The position numbers and the translations under genes were made by a program. Below are positions 1 through 8,990 of a DNA stretch of 36,491 nt, in pieces. The DNA lies in NCBI GenBank assembly GCA_041488295.1, contig JBGPOZ010000018.1, positions 1-36,491 of the forward strand, written 5' to 3'. The notes under the pieces were generated by a model. It was not told the origin of the DNA. It ran no database searches and was given only the letters and a program-made list of their open reading frames with translations. How positions within the stretch are numbered: position 1 is the first letter of the stretch; each line of letters opens with the position of its first letter. Source of the DNA: URHD0088 sp041488295 (GTDB lineage: Bacteria > Pseudomonadota > Alphaproteobacteria > ATCC43930 > CGMCC-115725).

Positions 1-1446
1 CAGGCCGAGATGCTCTTTCGGCGTCACGTAGCAAAGCATTGCCGTGCCGAACCAGCCGATCATCGCGGCGCCGATGCCGGAGGTGATGTGGTCGTAGCCC
101 GGCGCGATGTCGGTGACGAGCGGGCCCAAGGTGTAGAACGGCGCCTCGTGGCAGACCTCGAGCTGCTTTTCCATGTTCTCCTTGATCTTGTGCATCGGCA
201 CGTGGCCGGGGCCCTCGATCATGACCTGGCAATCGTGCTTCCAGGCGATCTTCGTCAGCTCGCCCAAGGTCTCGAGCTCGGCGAATTGCGCCGCGTCGTT
301 GGCGTCCGCCCCGCAGCCGGGACGGAGCCCGTCGCCGAGCGAGAACGACACGTCATAGGCGCGCATGATCTCGCAGATCTCCTCGAAGCGCGTGTAGAGG
401 AAGCTCTCCTGGTGATGCGCGAGGCACCATTTGGCGATGATCGAGCCGCCGCGCGAGACGATCCCGGTGACGCGCTTCGCCGTCAGCGGCACATAGGCAA
501 GACGGACGCCGGCATGGATCGTGAAATAGTCGACGCCTTGCTCGGCCTGCTCGATAAGCGTATCGCGGAAGACCTCCCAGGACAGATCCTCGGCAACGCC
601 GTCCACCTTCTCCAGCGCCTGGTAGATCGGCACCGTGCCGATCGGCACCGGCGAATTGCGGATGATCCATTCGCGGATCGTGTGGATGTTGCGCCCGGTC
701 GAGAGATCCATGACCGTGTCGGCACCCCAGCGGATGCCCCACACCATCTTCTCGACCTCCTCGGCGACCGAGGAGCTGACGATCGAATTGCCGATATTGG
801 CGTTGATCTTCACCAGGAAATTCCGCCCGATGATCATCGGCTCGGATTCCGGGTGATTGACGTTGGCCGGAATGATCGCGCGACCGCGCGCCACCTCGTC
901 GCGGACAAATTCGGGTGTCACAAGGCCGGGGAGCGTCGCGCCGAAACCCTCGCCGCCCTGCGCCGCCTCAAGCGCCGCGATGCGCCCGCAATTCTCGCGG
1001 ATCGCGATGAACTCCATCTCGGGCGTGATGATGCCAGCGCGCGCATAGGCGAGCTGAGTGACGGCCTTGCCCTTTTTCGCCACCAAGGGCTTCTTTCCGG
1101 TGCGGTCGAACAGCGGGACCTGGCTCGTCTCACCGGGCTTGAGGCCGTTATCCTCAGGTCGGACGGCGCGGCCGGGGCACGGCTCGGTGTCGCCGCGGCG
1201 CGCAATCCACGCGGCGCGCAACGGCGGCAGACCGGCGTCGATACTGATGGTCGCCGACGAGTCGGTGTAGGGACCCGACGAATCGTAGACGCGGACCGGC
1301 GGCTCTTTCGCCGAGGGTGCGAGATCGATCTCGCGCATCGCGACGCGGATTTCCGGGTGGAGATGTCCCGCGACACGGACCTTGCGCGAGGCCGGCAACG
1401 GGCCCGTCGAGACGGAAAAATTCTGGTTCACCGAGCCTTCAGGCAT
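1..1446 (-). CDS. thiC: Phosphomethylpyrimidine synthase ThiC (N-terminal part, runs off left edge)
   Basis: Radical-SAM enzyme that converts aminoimidazole ribotide to HMP-phosphate for thiamine synthesis in the cytoplasm. About 482 codons are present. Recognisable ThiC stretches in the minus-strand translation include PEMEFIAIRENC, NANIGNSIVSSS, WGADTVMDLSTGRNIH, YFTIHAGVRLAY, VMIEGPGHVPMHKI and FYTLGPLVTDIAPGYDHI. The C-terminal CxxC(x4)C iron-sulfur motif lies beyond the window. The start ATG at 1446 (MPEGSVNQNF) has an AGGAGG Shine-Dalgarno five bases upstream. A TPP riboswitch occupies the leader, so thiamine pyrophosphate should repress expression. The gene diverges from the dehydrogenase at 1786. 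Identity is near certain; only the end is missing. The long plus-strand reading frame opposite it is an artefact of codon bias. Confidence 0.97.
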   Translation of the reverse strand, partial: MPEGSVNQNFSVSTGPLPASRKVRVAGHLHPEIRVAMREIDLAPSAKEPPVRVYDSSGPYTDSSATISIDAGLPPLRAAWIARRGDTEPCPGRAVRPEDNGLKPGETSQVPLFDRTGKKPLVAKKGKAVTQLAYARAGIITPEMEFIAIRENCGRIAALEAAQGGEGFGATLPGLVTPEFVRDEVARGRAIIPANVNHPESEPMIIGRNFLVKINANIGNSIVSSSVAEEVEKMVWGIRWGADTVMDLSTGRNIHTIREWIIRNSPVPIGTVPIYQALEKVDGVAEDLSWEVFRDTLIEQAEQGVDYFTIHAGVRLAYVPLTAKRVTGIVSRGGSIIAKWCLAHHQESFLYTRFEEICEIMRAYDVSFSLGDGLRPGCGADANDAAQFAELETLGELTKIAWKHDCQVMIEGPGHVPMHKIKENMEKQLEVCHEAPFYTLGPLVTDIAPGYDHITSGIGAAMIGWFGTAMLCYVTPKEHLGL

Positions 1447-1530
1447 GCTGGCCTCCTGCGGCAAGTCGCGTTGCGCTCTGAGCCGAGACGGCGCCGGAAG
1501 GAAAGCTGGAGATCGCCCTTTGGCGGAAAT

Positions 1531-1640
1531 GTTCCAGTCCCTACGCCGGTACGACCCGGATCAGGTTCGAAGGGTCTCCACGTCGCCGCCTCATGGGTGG
1601 CAGGTGGTGTCTCAGCCCCCTAACAGGGCTCCCCTTGGAA
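1531..1640 (-). ncRNA. TPP riboswitch (THI element) upstream of thiC
   Basis: Read on the minus strand, the leader carries the hallmark TPP aptamer segments in order: GGGGAGCCC with GGGCTGAGA near the 5' side, then GACCCTTCGAACCTGATC, then a CGGCGTAGGGA segment closing the fold. These match the conserved THI-box core that binds thiamine pyrophosphate. The element ends about 85 nt before the thiC start. In proteobacteria this arrangement usually acts by hiding the ribosome-binding site. The expression platform was not folded here, so the mode (translation or termination) is an inference. Confidence 0.96.
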
Positions 1641-1648
1641 ACAGCCGG

Positions 1649-1677
1649 AGTGTCGGGCGTTCGGTGGCAGACGTCAA
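1649..1677 (-). promoter_or_regulatory. Candidate sigma-70 promoter of thiC
   Basis: On the minus strand a -35 TTGACG (1677-1672), a 17-nt spacer and a -10-like GACACT (1654-1649) precede the riboswitch. The predicted transcription start near 1642 falls right at the 5' end of the aptamer, which supports the call. The -10 match is poor, as is common in GC-rich alphaproteobacteria. Confidence 0.5.
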
Positions 1678-1785
1678 ACAGAATCCGTCGTATATCAGCT
1701 TGATCGCGTCGCAACGCGTGGGTCAGTATCGGCTGATCTCAGGGAAACGGCGCCGTCGCGCCGGTTCTCGCGCGGGGGAGACACA

Positions 1786-4200
1786 ATGAAATCGCATGTC
1801 CAGGTCGCCGTCATCGGCGGCGGCGTTGTCGGCGCCAGCGTCCTCTATCACCTGACGAAGGCGGGCTGGCGCGACGTCGTCCTCATCGAGCGCAACGAGC
1901 TCACCTCGGGCTCGACCTGGCATGCGGCGGGCGGCATGCACACCATCAACGGCGACCCCAACGTCGCGAAGCTGCAGCAATACACCATCAACCTCTATCG
2001 CGAGATCGAGGAGATCTCGGGGCAGTCCTGCGGCGTCCACCTCACCACCGGGATCACCTTGGCGGGAACGCAGGAGCGGATGGATTGGCTGAAGCTGATG
2101 CATGGCCGCGGCCGTTACCTCGGCCTCGGCACCGAGCTCATCTCGGCGGATGAGGCGGCGCGGCTCTTCCCGCTGATGGACAAGAAATTCTTCGTCGGCG
2201 GCCTCTTCAACCCGATGGAGGGCCATATCGACCCCTCGGGCGTAACGCAAGCCTACGCCAAAGCGGCACGCATCCAGGGCGCCGAGATCTATCGCTTCAA
2301 CCGCGTCACCGATCTTCAGCACCGGCCGGATGGCACCTGGGACGTCATCACCGAGCAAGGCAGCCTCCATGCTGAGCACGTCGTCAATGCCGGCGGCCTC
2401 TGGGCGCGCGAGGTCGGGCGGATGGTCGGGCTCGAGCTGCCGGTCCTGGCGATGGAGCACCAATACCTCATCACCGAGGAGATTCCCGAGGTGAAGGCGT
2501 CGGAGAAGGAGGTGCTGCACATCGTCGATCCCGAGGGCGAGATCTATATGCGCCAGGAAGGGAACGGCATGCTCATGGGCACCTATGAGCGCGCGGGCGT
2601 TCCGTGGTCCGAGCGCGAGACGCCGTGGAACTTCACTTACGCGCTACTCGAGAACGACATCGACCGCATCGCGCCCTCGCTCGAATTGGGCTTCCAGCAT
2701 TTCCCGCCGATCGGCCGCGCCGGGATCAAGAAGATCGTCAACGGCCCCTTCACCTTCGCGCCCGACGGCAACCCGCTGGTCGGACCAGTGCGGGGACTCA
2801 AAAATTATTGGTGCGCCTGCGCCGTCATGGCGGGATTCAGCCAAGGCGGCGGCGTTGGCCTTGCGCTTTCGAACTGGATGATCCACGGCGATCCGGGCTT
2901 CGACGTCTGGGCGATGGACGTCTCGCGCTTCGGCGATTGGGCCGGCATGGCCTACACCAACGCCAAGGTGCGCGAGAACTATTCGCGCCGCTTCCGCATC
3001 CGCTTCCCGAACGAGGAGCTGCCCGCGGCGCGTCCGTTGCGGACGACGCCGGTCTACGACCGGATGAAGGCGAAGGGCGCGGTGTTCGGCGTCAATTTCG
3101 GCCTCGAATACCCGCTCTGGTTCGCGCCGCACGGCACCGAGGCGGTCGAGGATGTGACCTTCCGCCGCTCGAACGCGCATGCGCCCACCGCCGCCGAATG
3201 CCGGACCGTCCGCAACGCCGTCGGCCTCACCGAGACCTCGACCTACGCCAAATACGAGGTGACAGGTCCGGGCGCCGAGTCATGGCTCTCGCACATGCTC
3301 GCCAACCGCATGCCTAGGATCGGCCGCATCGTCCTGACGCCGATGCTGAACGCCGAGGGCAAGCTGATCGGCGATTTCACAGTGGCGCGGACCGCCACGG
3401 ACCATTTCTACGTCTTCGGCTCGGGTCCTGCGGAGCAGTACCACATGCGCTGGTTCGAGGCGCATCTCCCCGGGCGCGGCGTCGCTTTCCGCTCGCTGCG
3501 CCCGCAGCTTGTGGGGCTCTCGATCGCCGGCCCCCGTTCACGCGAGCTCCTGCAGCGCCTCACCCATGACGACGTCTCGAATGCCGCCTTTCCGTTCCTT
3601 TCCTTCCGAAGGATGGAGCTCGGCATGGTGCCGGCCCTCGTCGGACGGATCAGCTTCACCGGGGATCTCGGTTACGAGTTCTGGATCACCGCCGACTATC
3701 AGCTCGCGCTTTACGATCTCATCCTCGAGAAGGGTGCCGACCTCGGACTCGGCCATTTCGGCGGGCGCGCGCAGAATTCGCTTCGTCTCGAGAAGAGTTT
3801 CGGCACCTGGGCGCGCGAGTTCCGGCCGATCTACGGCCCCTTCGAAGCCGGCCTCGATCGTTTCGTCGATCTCGGCAAGGCGGATTTCATCGGTCGCGAT
3901 GCGGCGCTGCGCGAGAAGGAGGCGGGGCCGAAGCGCCGCCTCGTGACCTTCGCCGTCGACGATGCCGGGGTCGATGTCATCGGCGATGAACCGGTCTGGC
4001 ATGACGGCAAGGTGGTCGGCTGGATCACGTCCGGCGGCTACGCGCATCACGTCGCGAAATCGGTCGCGCTCGGCTACGTGCCGGCGGAGCTCGTTCGCGG
4101 AAACTCGGAATTCGAGGTCGAGATCCTCGGCGAGCGGCGGCGGGCGATCGTCGCCCGCGAGCCGCTCTTCGATCCCAAGGGCGAGCGCATGCGCGGGTAG
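1786..4200 (+). CDS. FAD-dependent dimethylglycine/sarcosine dehydrogenase-like protein with GcvT domain
   Basis: Predicted flavoenzyme that oxidatively demethylates an N-methylated glycine derivative and passes the one-carbon unit to tetrahydrofolate. The 804 residues are a two-domain fusion. The N-terminal DAO domain (about 1-380) opens with the FAD-binding VIGGGVVGASVLYHL. Its SGSTWHAAGG motif carries His46, at the position where dimethylglycine dehydrogenase binds FAD covalently. The C-terminal part (about 420-800) is a GcvT aminomethyltransferase with GDLGYEFWI and a GcvT_C barrel. Start ATG 1786 has a GGGGGAG ribosome site five bases upstream. Length fits the DMGDH/SARDH family. A BHMT-like gene, whose betaine product would be dimethylglycine, lies 11 kb away in the same window. 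Exact substrate is not provable from sequence. Confidence 0.9.
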   Translation: MKSHVQVAVIGGGVVGASVLYHLTKAGWRDVVLIERNELTSGSTWHAAGGMHTINGDPNVAKLQQYTINLYREIEEISGQSCGVHLTTGITLAGTQERMDWLKLMHGRGRYLGLGTELISADEAARLFPLMDKKFFVGGLFNPMEGHIDPSGVTQAYAKAARIQGAEIYRFNRVTDLQHRPDGTWDVITEQGSLHAEHVVNAGGLWAREVGRMVGLELPVLAMEHQYLITEEIPEVKASEKEVLHIVDPEGEIYMRQEGNGMLMGTYERAGVPWSERETPWNFTYALLENDIDRIAPSLELGFQHFPPIGRAGIKKIVNGPFTFAPDGNPLVGPVRGLKNYWCACAVMAGFSQGGGVGLALSNWMIHGDPGFDVWAMDVSRFGDWAGMAYTNAKVRENYSRRFRIRFPNEELPAARPLRTTPVYDRMKAKGAVFGVNFGLEYPLWFAPHGTEAVEDVTFRRSNAHAPTAAECRTVRNAVGLTETSTYAKYEVTGPGAESWLSHMLANRMPRIGRIVLTPMLNAEGKLIGDFTVARTATDHFYVFGSGPAEQYHMRWFEAHLPGRGVAFRSLRPQLVGLSIAGPRSRELLQRLTHDDVSNAAFPFLSFRRMELGMVPALVGRISFTGDLGYEFWITADYQLALYDLILEKGADLGLGHFGGRAQNSLRLEKSFGTWAREFRPIYGPFEAGLDRFVDLGKADFIGRDAALREKEAGPKRRLVTFAVDDAGVDVIGDEPVWHDGKVVGWITSGGYAHHVAKSVALGYVPAELVRGNSEFEVEILGERRRAIVAREPLFDPKGERMRG

Positions 4201-4201
4201 C

Positions 4202-5944
4202 TCAATTCCGCGCGATGGTCGGCCCCGGACGCTGCGCCTTCCAGCAGGTCTTGGCATCGTGGCAGTTCTTCGTCGCCTCGAGTGTCGCATGCAGCGACGC
4301 CTTCTCGGCTGGCGAGAGCGCTGCGGCAGTGTTGCGCAATTCCGAGGGATCCGCCGCGAGGTCGTGGTACTCGACCTTGCCATCATTGTACTCGACGTAA
4401 AGCGAGGTCCGCCCGCGGATCGCATCGTAGGTCGTGGGGTTGCCGCTGCGGGCGCCCGGCGCATCGGGGTCGTTCGGCTCGCGGTGCGGCCCGCGATGCT
4501 CGATCAGCGCCACACTCCGCCACTCTGCGACCGCTTGCCCGTGCAGCAGCGGCACGAGGCTCGTTCCGTCGACGGCAGAAGGCACCGTCGCGCCGGCAAG
4601 CTCGGTGAAGGTCGGGCAGAGATCGACGTTCTCGACGATCTCCTCGACGATGCGCCCAGCCGGCACCCCGGGTCCTGTGACGATGAGCGGCACATGGATG
4701 TCGATATCGTAGGGCGTCATCTTGCCCGGCATCAGCCGGTGCTCGCCCATGTGAAGCCCGTTGTCAGAGCTGAAGACAAAATAGGTGTTCTTCTCCGCGC
4801 CGATCGCGGCCACGGCCGCCTGCAGCGCGCCGATCATCGCATCGACCGCGAGCACGGATTGGGCGCGCTTGCGAAAATCCGCGTCGATCGACGCCATGTC
4901 GTTTGCGGAGAGAGGCGGCAGCTTGCCGAGCCACGGCGGCGCGGCGGCATCAGGCGCGGCGTCGAAGGCGGGCGTGCGGGGCGCACGCAGGGTCGGCAGC
5001 GCCGCTGCGTCGCGCGGCGCGGGCGTATAAGGCGCATGCGGCGCGAAGGTCGCGATCTCGATGAGGAACGGACTGGCGGCGGCCTTGCGGATGAATCCGC
5101 TCGCGATGCCCGAGGCGACGTCCGTCAGATAATCGGAGGGTTGGGTGCCGTAATGGACGAGCTTGCCGTCCTCGTTCAGCGCATAGTTGAACTCGCGATA
5201 GGCGGCGCCTGCCACCGCCCAGAATGTCCAGCCAGGAGCTGGCGGATGCTTCGCCGGCAGATAGCCGTTGAGGTACTTGCCGAGCATCGCCGTGCGATAA
5301 CCCGCCGCCAGAAGCGCCGTCGCGAAGGTCGCCTGCTCGTTGCCGCGGTCGCGAAACACGAGGTAACCGCCATCCTCGCCGACATTCCTGAAGACGCCGG
5401 TGTCGTGCGGGTAGCGCCCGGTGAAAATCGACGAGCGCGAGGGGCAGCACAGCGAGTCCGTGACGAAGTAATTGGCGAAGGTGACGCCTTCCTGCTGCAT
5501 CTTCAGCACATGCGGCAAGTATTGGACGAGGTTCCATGAAAGATCGTCGGTGAGGATGAAGACGATGTTCGGCCGCCCGCTCGGCGCCGTGTGCGCGGGC
5601 ACCGGCATGCTCGGCGCCGGCGCGGAAGAGGTGGCGGCCGGCGTTTTTCCTTGACCAAAGCCGGAATTTTCCGCGCGGCACGAAGCGACGAGCTGCGGGC
5701 TGACCTGCGGCAAAGGCTTGCTCGCCTTACGCGGCTGCGCGCTTCCGCGCATGATGGGGTTGATGCAATCGACGACAAGCCCGTCGCCGCCCGAGGCGCT
5801 TCCCGGCACAAATCCGGCGGCGCGGCAGGACGCTGCAATCTCCTCGCAAGGCCCCTGGCCCCTGGCGGCCTGAGCCGCCGACACGGCGGCGAACCCAATG
5901 AGGGCTGCGCAGACGAGACTGACCCGGATCAGCGCTCGATGCAT
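4202..5944 (-). CDS. Secreted arylsulfatase-family hydrolase with an extra cysteine-containing N-terminal domain
   Basis: Predicted periplasmic sulfatase of the alkaline-phosphatase superfamily, 580 residues. A signal peptide (MHRALIRVSLVCAALIGFAA) ends near residue 26. Residues about 30-95 form a small domain with Cys33, Cys40, Cys60 and Cys89, followed by a Pro/Ala-rich linker. The sulfatase domain starts at PNIVFILTDDLSW (metal aspartates). The formylglycine motif C-C-P-S-R is at 166-170, so Cys166 is the residue to be oxidised; SSDNGLHMGEH is a later metal-site motif. ATG 5944 is preferred over an upstream in-frame start because it begins the signal peptide and has GGGGA upstream. Its stop is one base from that of the convergent dehydrogenase. 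The upstream MFS gene is on the same strand. Sulfated substrate unknown. Confidence 0.88.
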   Translation of the reverse strand: MHRALIRVSLVCAALIGFAAVSAAQAARGQGPCEEIAASCRAAGFVPGSASGGDGLVVDCINPIMRGSAQPRKASKPLPQVSPQLVASCRAENSGFGQGKTPAATSSAPAPSMPVPAHTAPSGRPNIVFILTDDLSWNLVQYLPHVLKMQQEGVTFANYFVTDSLCCPSRSSIFTGRYPHDTGVFRNVGEDGGYLVFRDRGNEQATFATALLAAGYRTAMLGKYLNGYLPAKHPPAPGWTFWAVAGAAYREFNYALNEDGKLVHYGTQPSDYLTDVASGIASGFIRKAAASPFLIEIATFAPHAPYTPAPRDAAALPTLRAPRTPAFDAAPDAAAPPWLGKLPPLSANDMASIDADFRKRAQSVLAVDAMIGALQAAVAAIGAEKNTYFVFSSDNGLHMGEHRLMPGKMTPYDIDIHVPLIVTGPGVPAGRIVEEIVENVDLCPTFTELAGATVPSAVDGTSLVPLLHGQAVAEWRSVALIEHRGPHREPNDPDAPGARSGNPTTYDAIRGRTSLYVEYNDGKVEYHDLAADPSELRNTAAALSPAEKASLHATLEATKNCHDAKTCWKAQRPGPTIARN

Positions 5945-6067
5945 TATCGATGTCCCCAATCTGAGAGGGGGCGACACACGAACCACTTTGCCACGATACG
6001 CTGACACACACGCTTGGAGTCCGCAATCGATCGAGGTCGGCCCGCTCTCTCGGACCCGGTTCGTCCC

Positions 6068-7318
6068 TCACCTTGTCTCGGGGTAATCGCGCGACTCGAT
6101 GCTCCGCGGGTCAAGCTCGGCGATGCGTGCCGGGGTTTGCGGTGCCGGTACGAAACTGCCTTGCACCGAGACGGGGAGACCGGTTCGGCGCAGCATGCGG
6201 AAGATCGTGAAGAGGGCGATCGATGTGAGCGCGGCCACGATATAGAGGAAGAGCCCGATGGGTCCCGTCGCGCCCATGATGCCGGCCGCCGCCGTCGGGC
6301 CGGCGCTGGCACCGAGCGCCCAGGCGAAGAGAAGGCCGCCGCTCGCCCCGACGAAGTCCTTGGGCGGGATGTAATCATTCGTCTGGCCAGCGCCGAGCCC
6401 ATAAAGCGGCGCCGTCGCCCCGGCATAGAGGAAGGCGAGCGCGAGAAGGGCGACGAATGAGCGCGATTCGAGGGCCATGATGCCGCCCGAGAAAATGAGC
6501 GCCAGCACGATCGCGGTGAGCATCGTCGGACGGCGGCCGAAGCGATCCGATACGAGCCCGATCGGAACTTGCGAGACGAGCCCGCCGATGAGCGCCGTCG
6601 TCAGCAGCAGTGAGAGCCGCGAGGCGTCGAGGCCGATCCTTTCGGCATAGACCGGCAAGAGACCGAAGAACGCGCTGTTGACGAGCCCGGCGCCGCAGCA
6701 CGCGACAACGCCGAGCGGCGAGATCTCGAAAAGCCGGCGCACGCCGAAGCGATCGCGGCCGGCAATTTCGGGATTGCTCACCTGCGTCAGCGCCATCGGG
6801 ACGAGCGCCGTCACGAAACCGATGGCGATGATGATGAAGAGAAAGGCCTCGGCCGGATGGGCGAGGTTGAGCGCCAGCGGCCCGACCGCGCTCGCGGACC
6901 AGGTGACGAAAAGATAAGCGCCGAAGATGCGGCCGCGAGAGGCGGCGCTCGCCTTCGCGTTGAGCCAGCTCTCGGCGATGAGGAACGAGCCCGCCATGGC
7001 AAAGCCGGTGACGGCGCGGAGCACGCCCCAGGCGATGGTCGAGGAGGTCACGGCATGAAGGAGAACACAATCGGCGGCGAGCGCGGCGAAGACGGCGAAA
7101 GCGCGGATGTGGCCCACCCGGTCGACGATCCGCGCGCAAATCAGCGACCCCGCGAGAAATCCCACGAAATACGCCGAGGTGACGACGCCGATGAGCGGCG
7201 TCGCCACGGCGCGTTGGGCGAGCAGCAAAGTGATGAGCGGCGCCAGCGCGCCCAGCGCCAATTGTACCGAGGTGATGCCAAGGAGAACCGGCACGATGGG
7301 ACGGATACGGGCGAGCAT
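6068..7318 (-). CDS. MFS transporter (YcaD/MFS_1-like)
   Basis: Inner-membrane major facilitator superfamily carrier of 416 residues, about 12 hydrophobic segments. Visible features are the first helix pair (IRPIVPVLLGITSVQLALG), the motif-A-like loop ARIVDRVGHIRAF between helices 2 and 3, and a second motif A (GLVSDRFGRRPTML) in the second half. The start MLARIRPI at 7318 fits the first helix; upstream in-frame codons add only an arginine-rich stretch unlike a transporter N-terminus. It lies 123 nt upstream of the sulfatase on the same strand, so the two may be co-transcribed. It diverges from glycerol dehydrogenase at 7434. Substrate cannot be read from sequence. Confidence 0.88.
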   Translation of the reverse strand: MLARIRPIVPVLLGITSVQLALGALAPLITLLLAQRAVATPLIGVVTSAYFVGFLAGSLICARIVDRVGHIRAFAVFAALAADCVLLHAVTSSTIAWGVLRAVTGFAMAGSFLIAESWLNAKASAASRGRIFGAYLFVTWSASAVGPLALNLAHPAEAFLFIIIAIGFVTALVPMALTQVSNPEIAGRDRFGVRRLFEISPLGVVACCGAGLVNSAFFGLLPVYAERIGLDASRLSLLLTTALIGGLVSQVPIGLVSDRFGRRPTMLTAIVLALIFSGGIMALESRSFVALLALAFLYAGATAPLYGLGAGQTNDYIPPKDFVGASGGLLFAWALGASAGPTAAAGIMGATGPIGLFLYIVAALTSIALFTIFRMLRRTGLPVSVQGSFVPAPQTPARIAELDPRSIESRDYPETR

Positions 7319-7433
7319 GGCGCACGACTTTCGGCATCGCGGCTGGCTTGCTCGCCGCGCGGGCGCGACCATACTATCGCCGAGGTCCGAAGTCTTCCCC
7401 AATCCCGATGCGTATGCCGGAGGTTGAACCGCG

Positions 7434-8525
7434 ATGACAGAAATCCTCGCCGCGCTCGGCGGGCCCCGCCTCTACGTGCAGGGACCAGGCGCGCTCGACC
7501 GTATCGGCGACTATGCGCGAGAGCTCGGCAGAACTTCGTTCGTCGTCGCCGACCCGGTTGCGCTGGACCTCCTAAAAGCACGACTGCGGACCGCGCTCGG
7601 CTCCGACGCCCATCTCGTGGCCTTCGGCGGACAGTGCAATCATGCGGAGATAGCCCGCCTCAGCGAAGCTTGTGGCAAGGCGGGCGGCGATGTCGTCATT
7701 GGGCTTGGCGGCGGCAAGGCGATCGACACGGCAAAGGGCGTCGCGCGAAGCCACAATCTGCCGCTCCTCATCGCGCCGACCATCGCCTCGAACGACGCGC
7801 CGACGAGCCGCCTCATCGTTATCTATAGCGAGGCCGGCGCGATCGCCGAGGTGCTTTTGACGCGGTTCAACCCCGACATCGTCCTCGTCGACACGGCGAT
7901 CATCGCCGCGGCGCCGGTGCGCTTCCTCCTTGCGGGCATCGGTGATGCGATCTCGAAGAAATTCGAGGTCGAACGCGCTATTGCCGCGGGCGCGGGGAAT
8001 TTCTTCAAGGGGCGGCCGTGCCGCGCGACGCTGACCCTCGCCCAATCCTGCTATGCCGAAATCCGCGCCAACGCGGCGGCCGCCGTCGCCGATGTACGCC
8101 GCAAAGAGACGAGCGAAGCGGTCGAACGCATCGTCGAGGCGAACATCCTCCTGAGCGGCCTTGCCTTCGAGAGCGGCGGGCTCGCCGCTGCGCACGCGCT
8201 GACGCGCGGCTTCACCGCGCTGAAGGAGACGAAGGCCGCGCTCCATGGCGAGACAGTCGCCTTCGGCCTCATCGTCCAGCTCGTGCTCGAGGAGCGGCCC
8301 GCGGCGTTCATCGCCGAGCTCCTCGCCTTCTATCGCCAGATCGGGCTGCCCGCGACGCTCGCAGAGCTAGGGCTGAGAGAGGCAAGCACGGAGCAGCTCG
8401 CGGCCATTGCCGAGCCGAGCTGCCGGACAGCCTACCTCGCGAACATGCCAGGCAAAATCGACGCAACGCGGCTCATTGCCGCCATTCGCGACGCTGATGC
8501 ACTGGGGCGCGGTGCCGCCGGATGA
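7434..8525 (+). CDS. gldA: Glycerol dehydrogenase (iron/zinc-containing alcohol dehydrogenase family)
   Basis: NAD-dependent oxidation of glycerol to dihydroxyacetone, or a similar polyol reaction. The 363-residue length is typical of GldA. The NAD-binding glycine loop VIGLGGGKAIDTAKGVA and the GldA-type PTIASNDAPTS segment are present. Metal ligands expected of the family are visible: Asp in GIGDAISKKFE, His in AAHALTRGF and His in ALHGETVAFG. The start ATG 7434 follows a GGAGG site. The gene is monocistronic in appearance, convergent with the exported protein at 8550. The family also contains hydroxyacetone and 1,2-propanediol enzymes, so the in vivo substrate is inferred. Confidence 0.92.
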   Translation: MTEILAALGGPRLYVQGPGALDRIGDYARELGRTSFVVADPVALDLLKARLRTALGSDAHLVAFGGQCNHAEIARLSEACGKAGGDVVIGLGGGKAIDTAKGVARSHNLPLLIAPTIASNDAPTSRLIVIYSEAGAIAEVLLTRFNPDIVLVDTAIIAAAPVRFLLAGIGDAISKKFEVERAIAAGAGNFFKGRPCRATLTLAQSCYAEIRANAAAAVADVRRKETSEAVERIVEANILLSGLAFESGGLAAAHALTRGFTALKETKAALHGETVAFGLIVQLVLEERPAAFIAELLAFYRQIGLPATLAELGLREASTEQLAAIAEPSCRTAYLANMPGKIDATRLIAAIRDADALGRGAAG

Positions 8526-8549
8526 CGCCCGTACCGTCCCCGTGCCGTC

Positions 8550-8990
8550 TCAGGGCGTGAGATGGTGCGATCCTGGACCCCGGATGATGGTGACGCCTGA
8601 GGCGGTCGTCTCGACCGTCGGGCGCTCCTCGGTCACCGGCCGGGACATGGCCATTCGAACCGGGCCCGATGATGGCGGCGGAATGACGATGTAGCTCGGA
8701 TTTGCAACGCCGTCCCCTGACACGCCGAAGAAGCCATCGCCAACGAGACCGAACGACTGGCCGCCTGCGAGACCAAACGCCTGGTCCCGGTTGAAGCGAC
8801 TGAAGCGGCTGAATCGGTCGAAACTGCTGAACTTGTTGAAGTTATTGAAGCCGCCAAGCCAATGACTGTGGCTGAAGAAGACGCTCGAATGCATGTGGTG
8901 ACTATGAACCAACATGCCATCGGCGACAGCCGGGGTGACGCCGACTGGGGCCAGAATCATCGCAACAAGAGCAAAGTGCCATAGACGCAT
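8550..8990 (-). CDS. Small exported protein with FxxF repeat, unknown function
   Basis: Not a family I recognise. The 146-residue product starts with a signal peptide (MRLWHFALVAMILAPVGVTP, cleavage near AVA-DG). Then comes a histidine-rich patch (HSHHMHSSVFFSHSHW). Next is a run in which seven phenylalanines stand at exactly every third position (GGFNNFNKFSSFDRF then SRFSRFNR), followed by glycine/phenylalanine-rich sequence and a proline-rich tail (IVIPPPSSGPV). ATG 8990 was chosen because it begins the signal peptide and has GGGAG seven bases upstream. It is transcribed away from the aldo/keto reductase and towards gldA. The periodic Phe and His patches suggest a surface, structural or metal-associated role, but that is speculation. 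Confidence 0.72.
   Translation of the reverse strand: MRLWHFALVAMILAPVGVTPAVADGMLVHSHHMHSSVFFSHSHWLGGFNNFNKFSSFDRFSRFSRFNRDQAFGLAGGQSFGLVGDGFFGVSGDGVANPSYIVIPPPSSGPVRMAMSRPVTEERPTVETTASGVTIIRGPGSHHLTP
8793..8849 (-). repeat. Seven-fold 9-nt coding repeat (Phe every third codon)
   Basis: On the plus strand the triplet gaa (TTC, Phe, on the coding strand) recurs at 8793, 8802, 8811, 8820, 8829, 8838 and 8847, an exact 9-base period. The six bases between are variable but mostly Ser/Asn/Arg/Lys codons. This looks like a degenerated tandem duplication of a 9-nt unit inside the exported protein gene. Confidence 0.8.

Noticed and set aside
10..1623. A 537-codon plus-strand reading frame opposite thiC and its riboswitch
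   Set aside because: Its product is rich in Arg, Asp, His and Ala with no domain, and it runs through the TPP aptamer. It is a codon-bias shadow of thiC.
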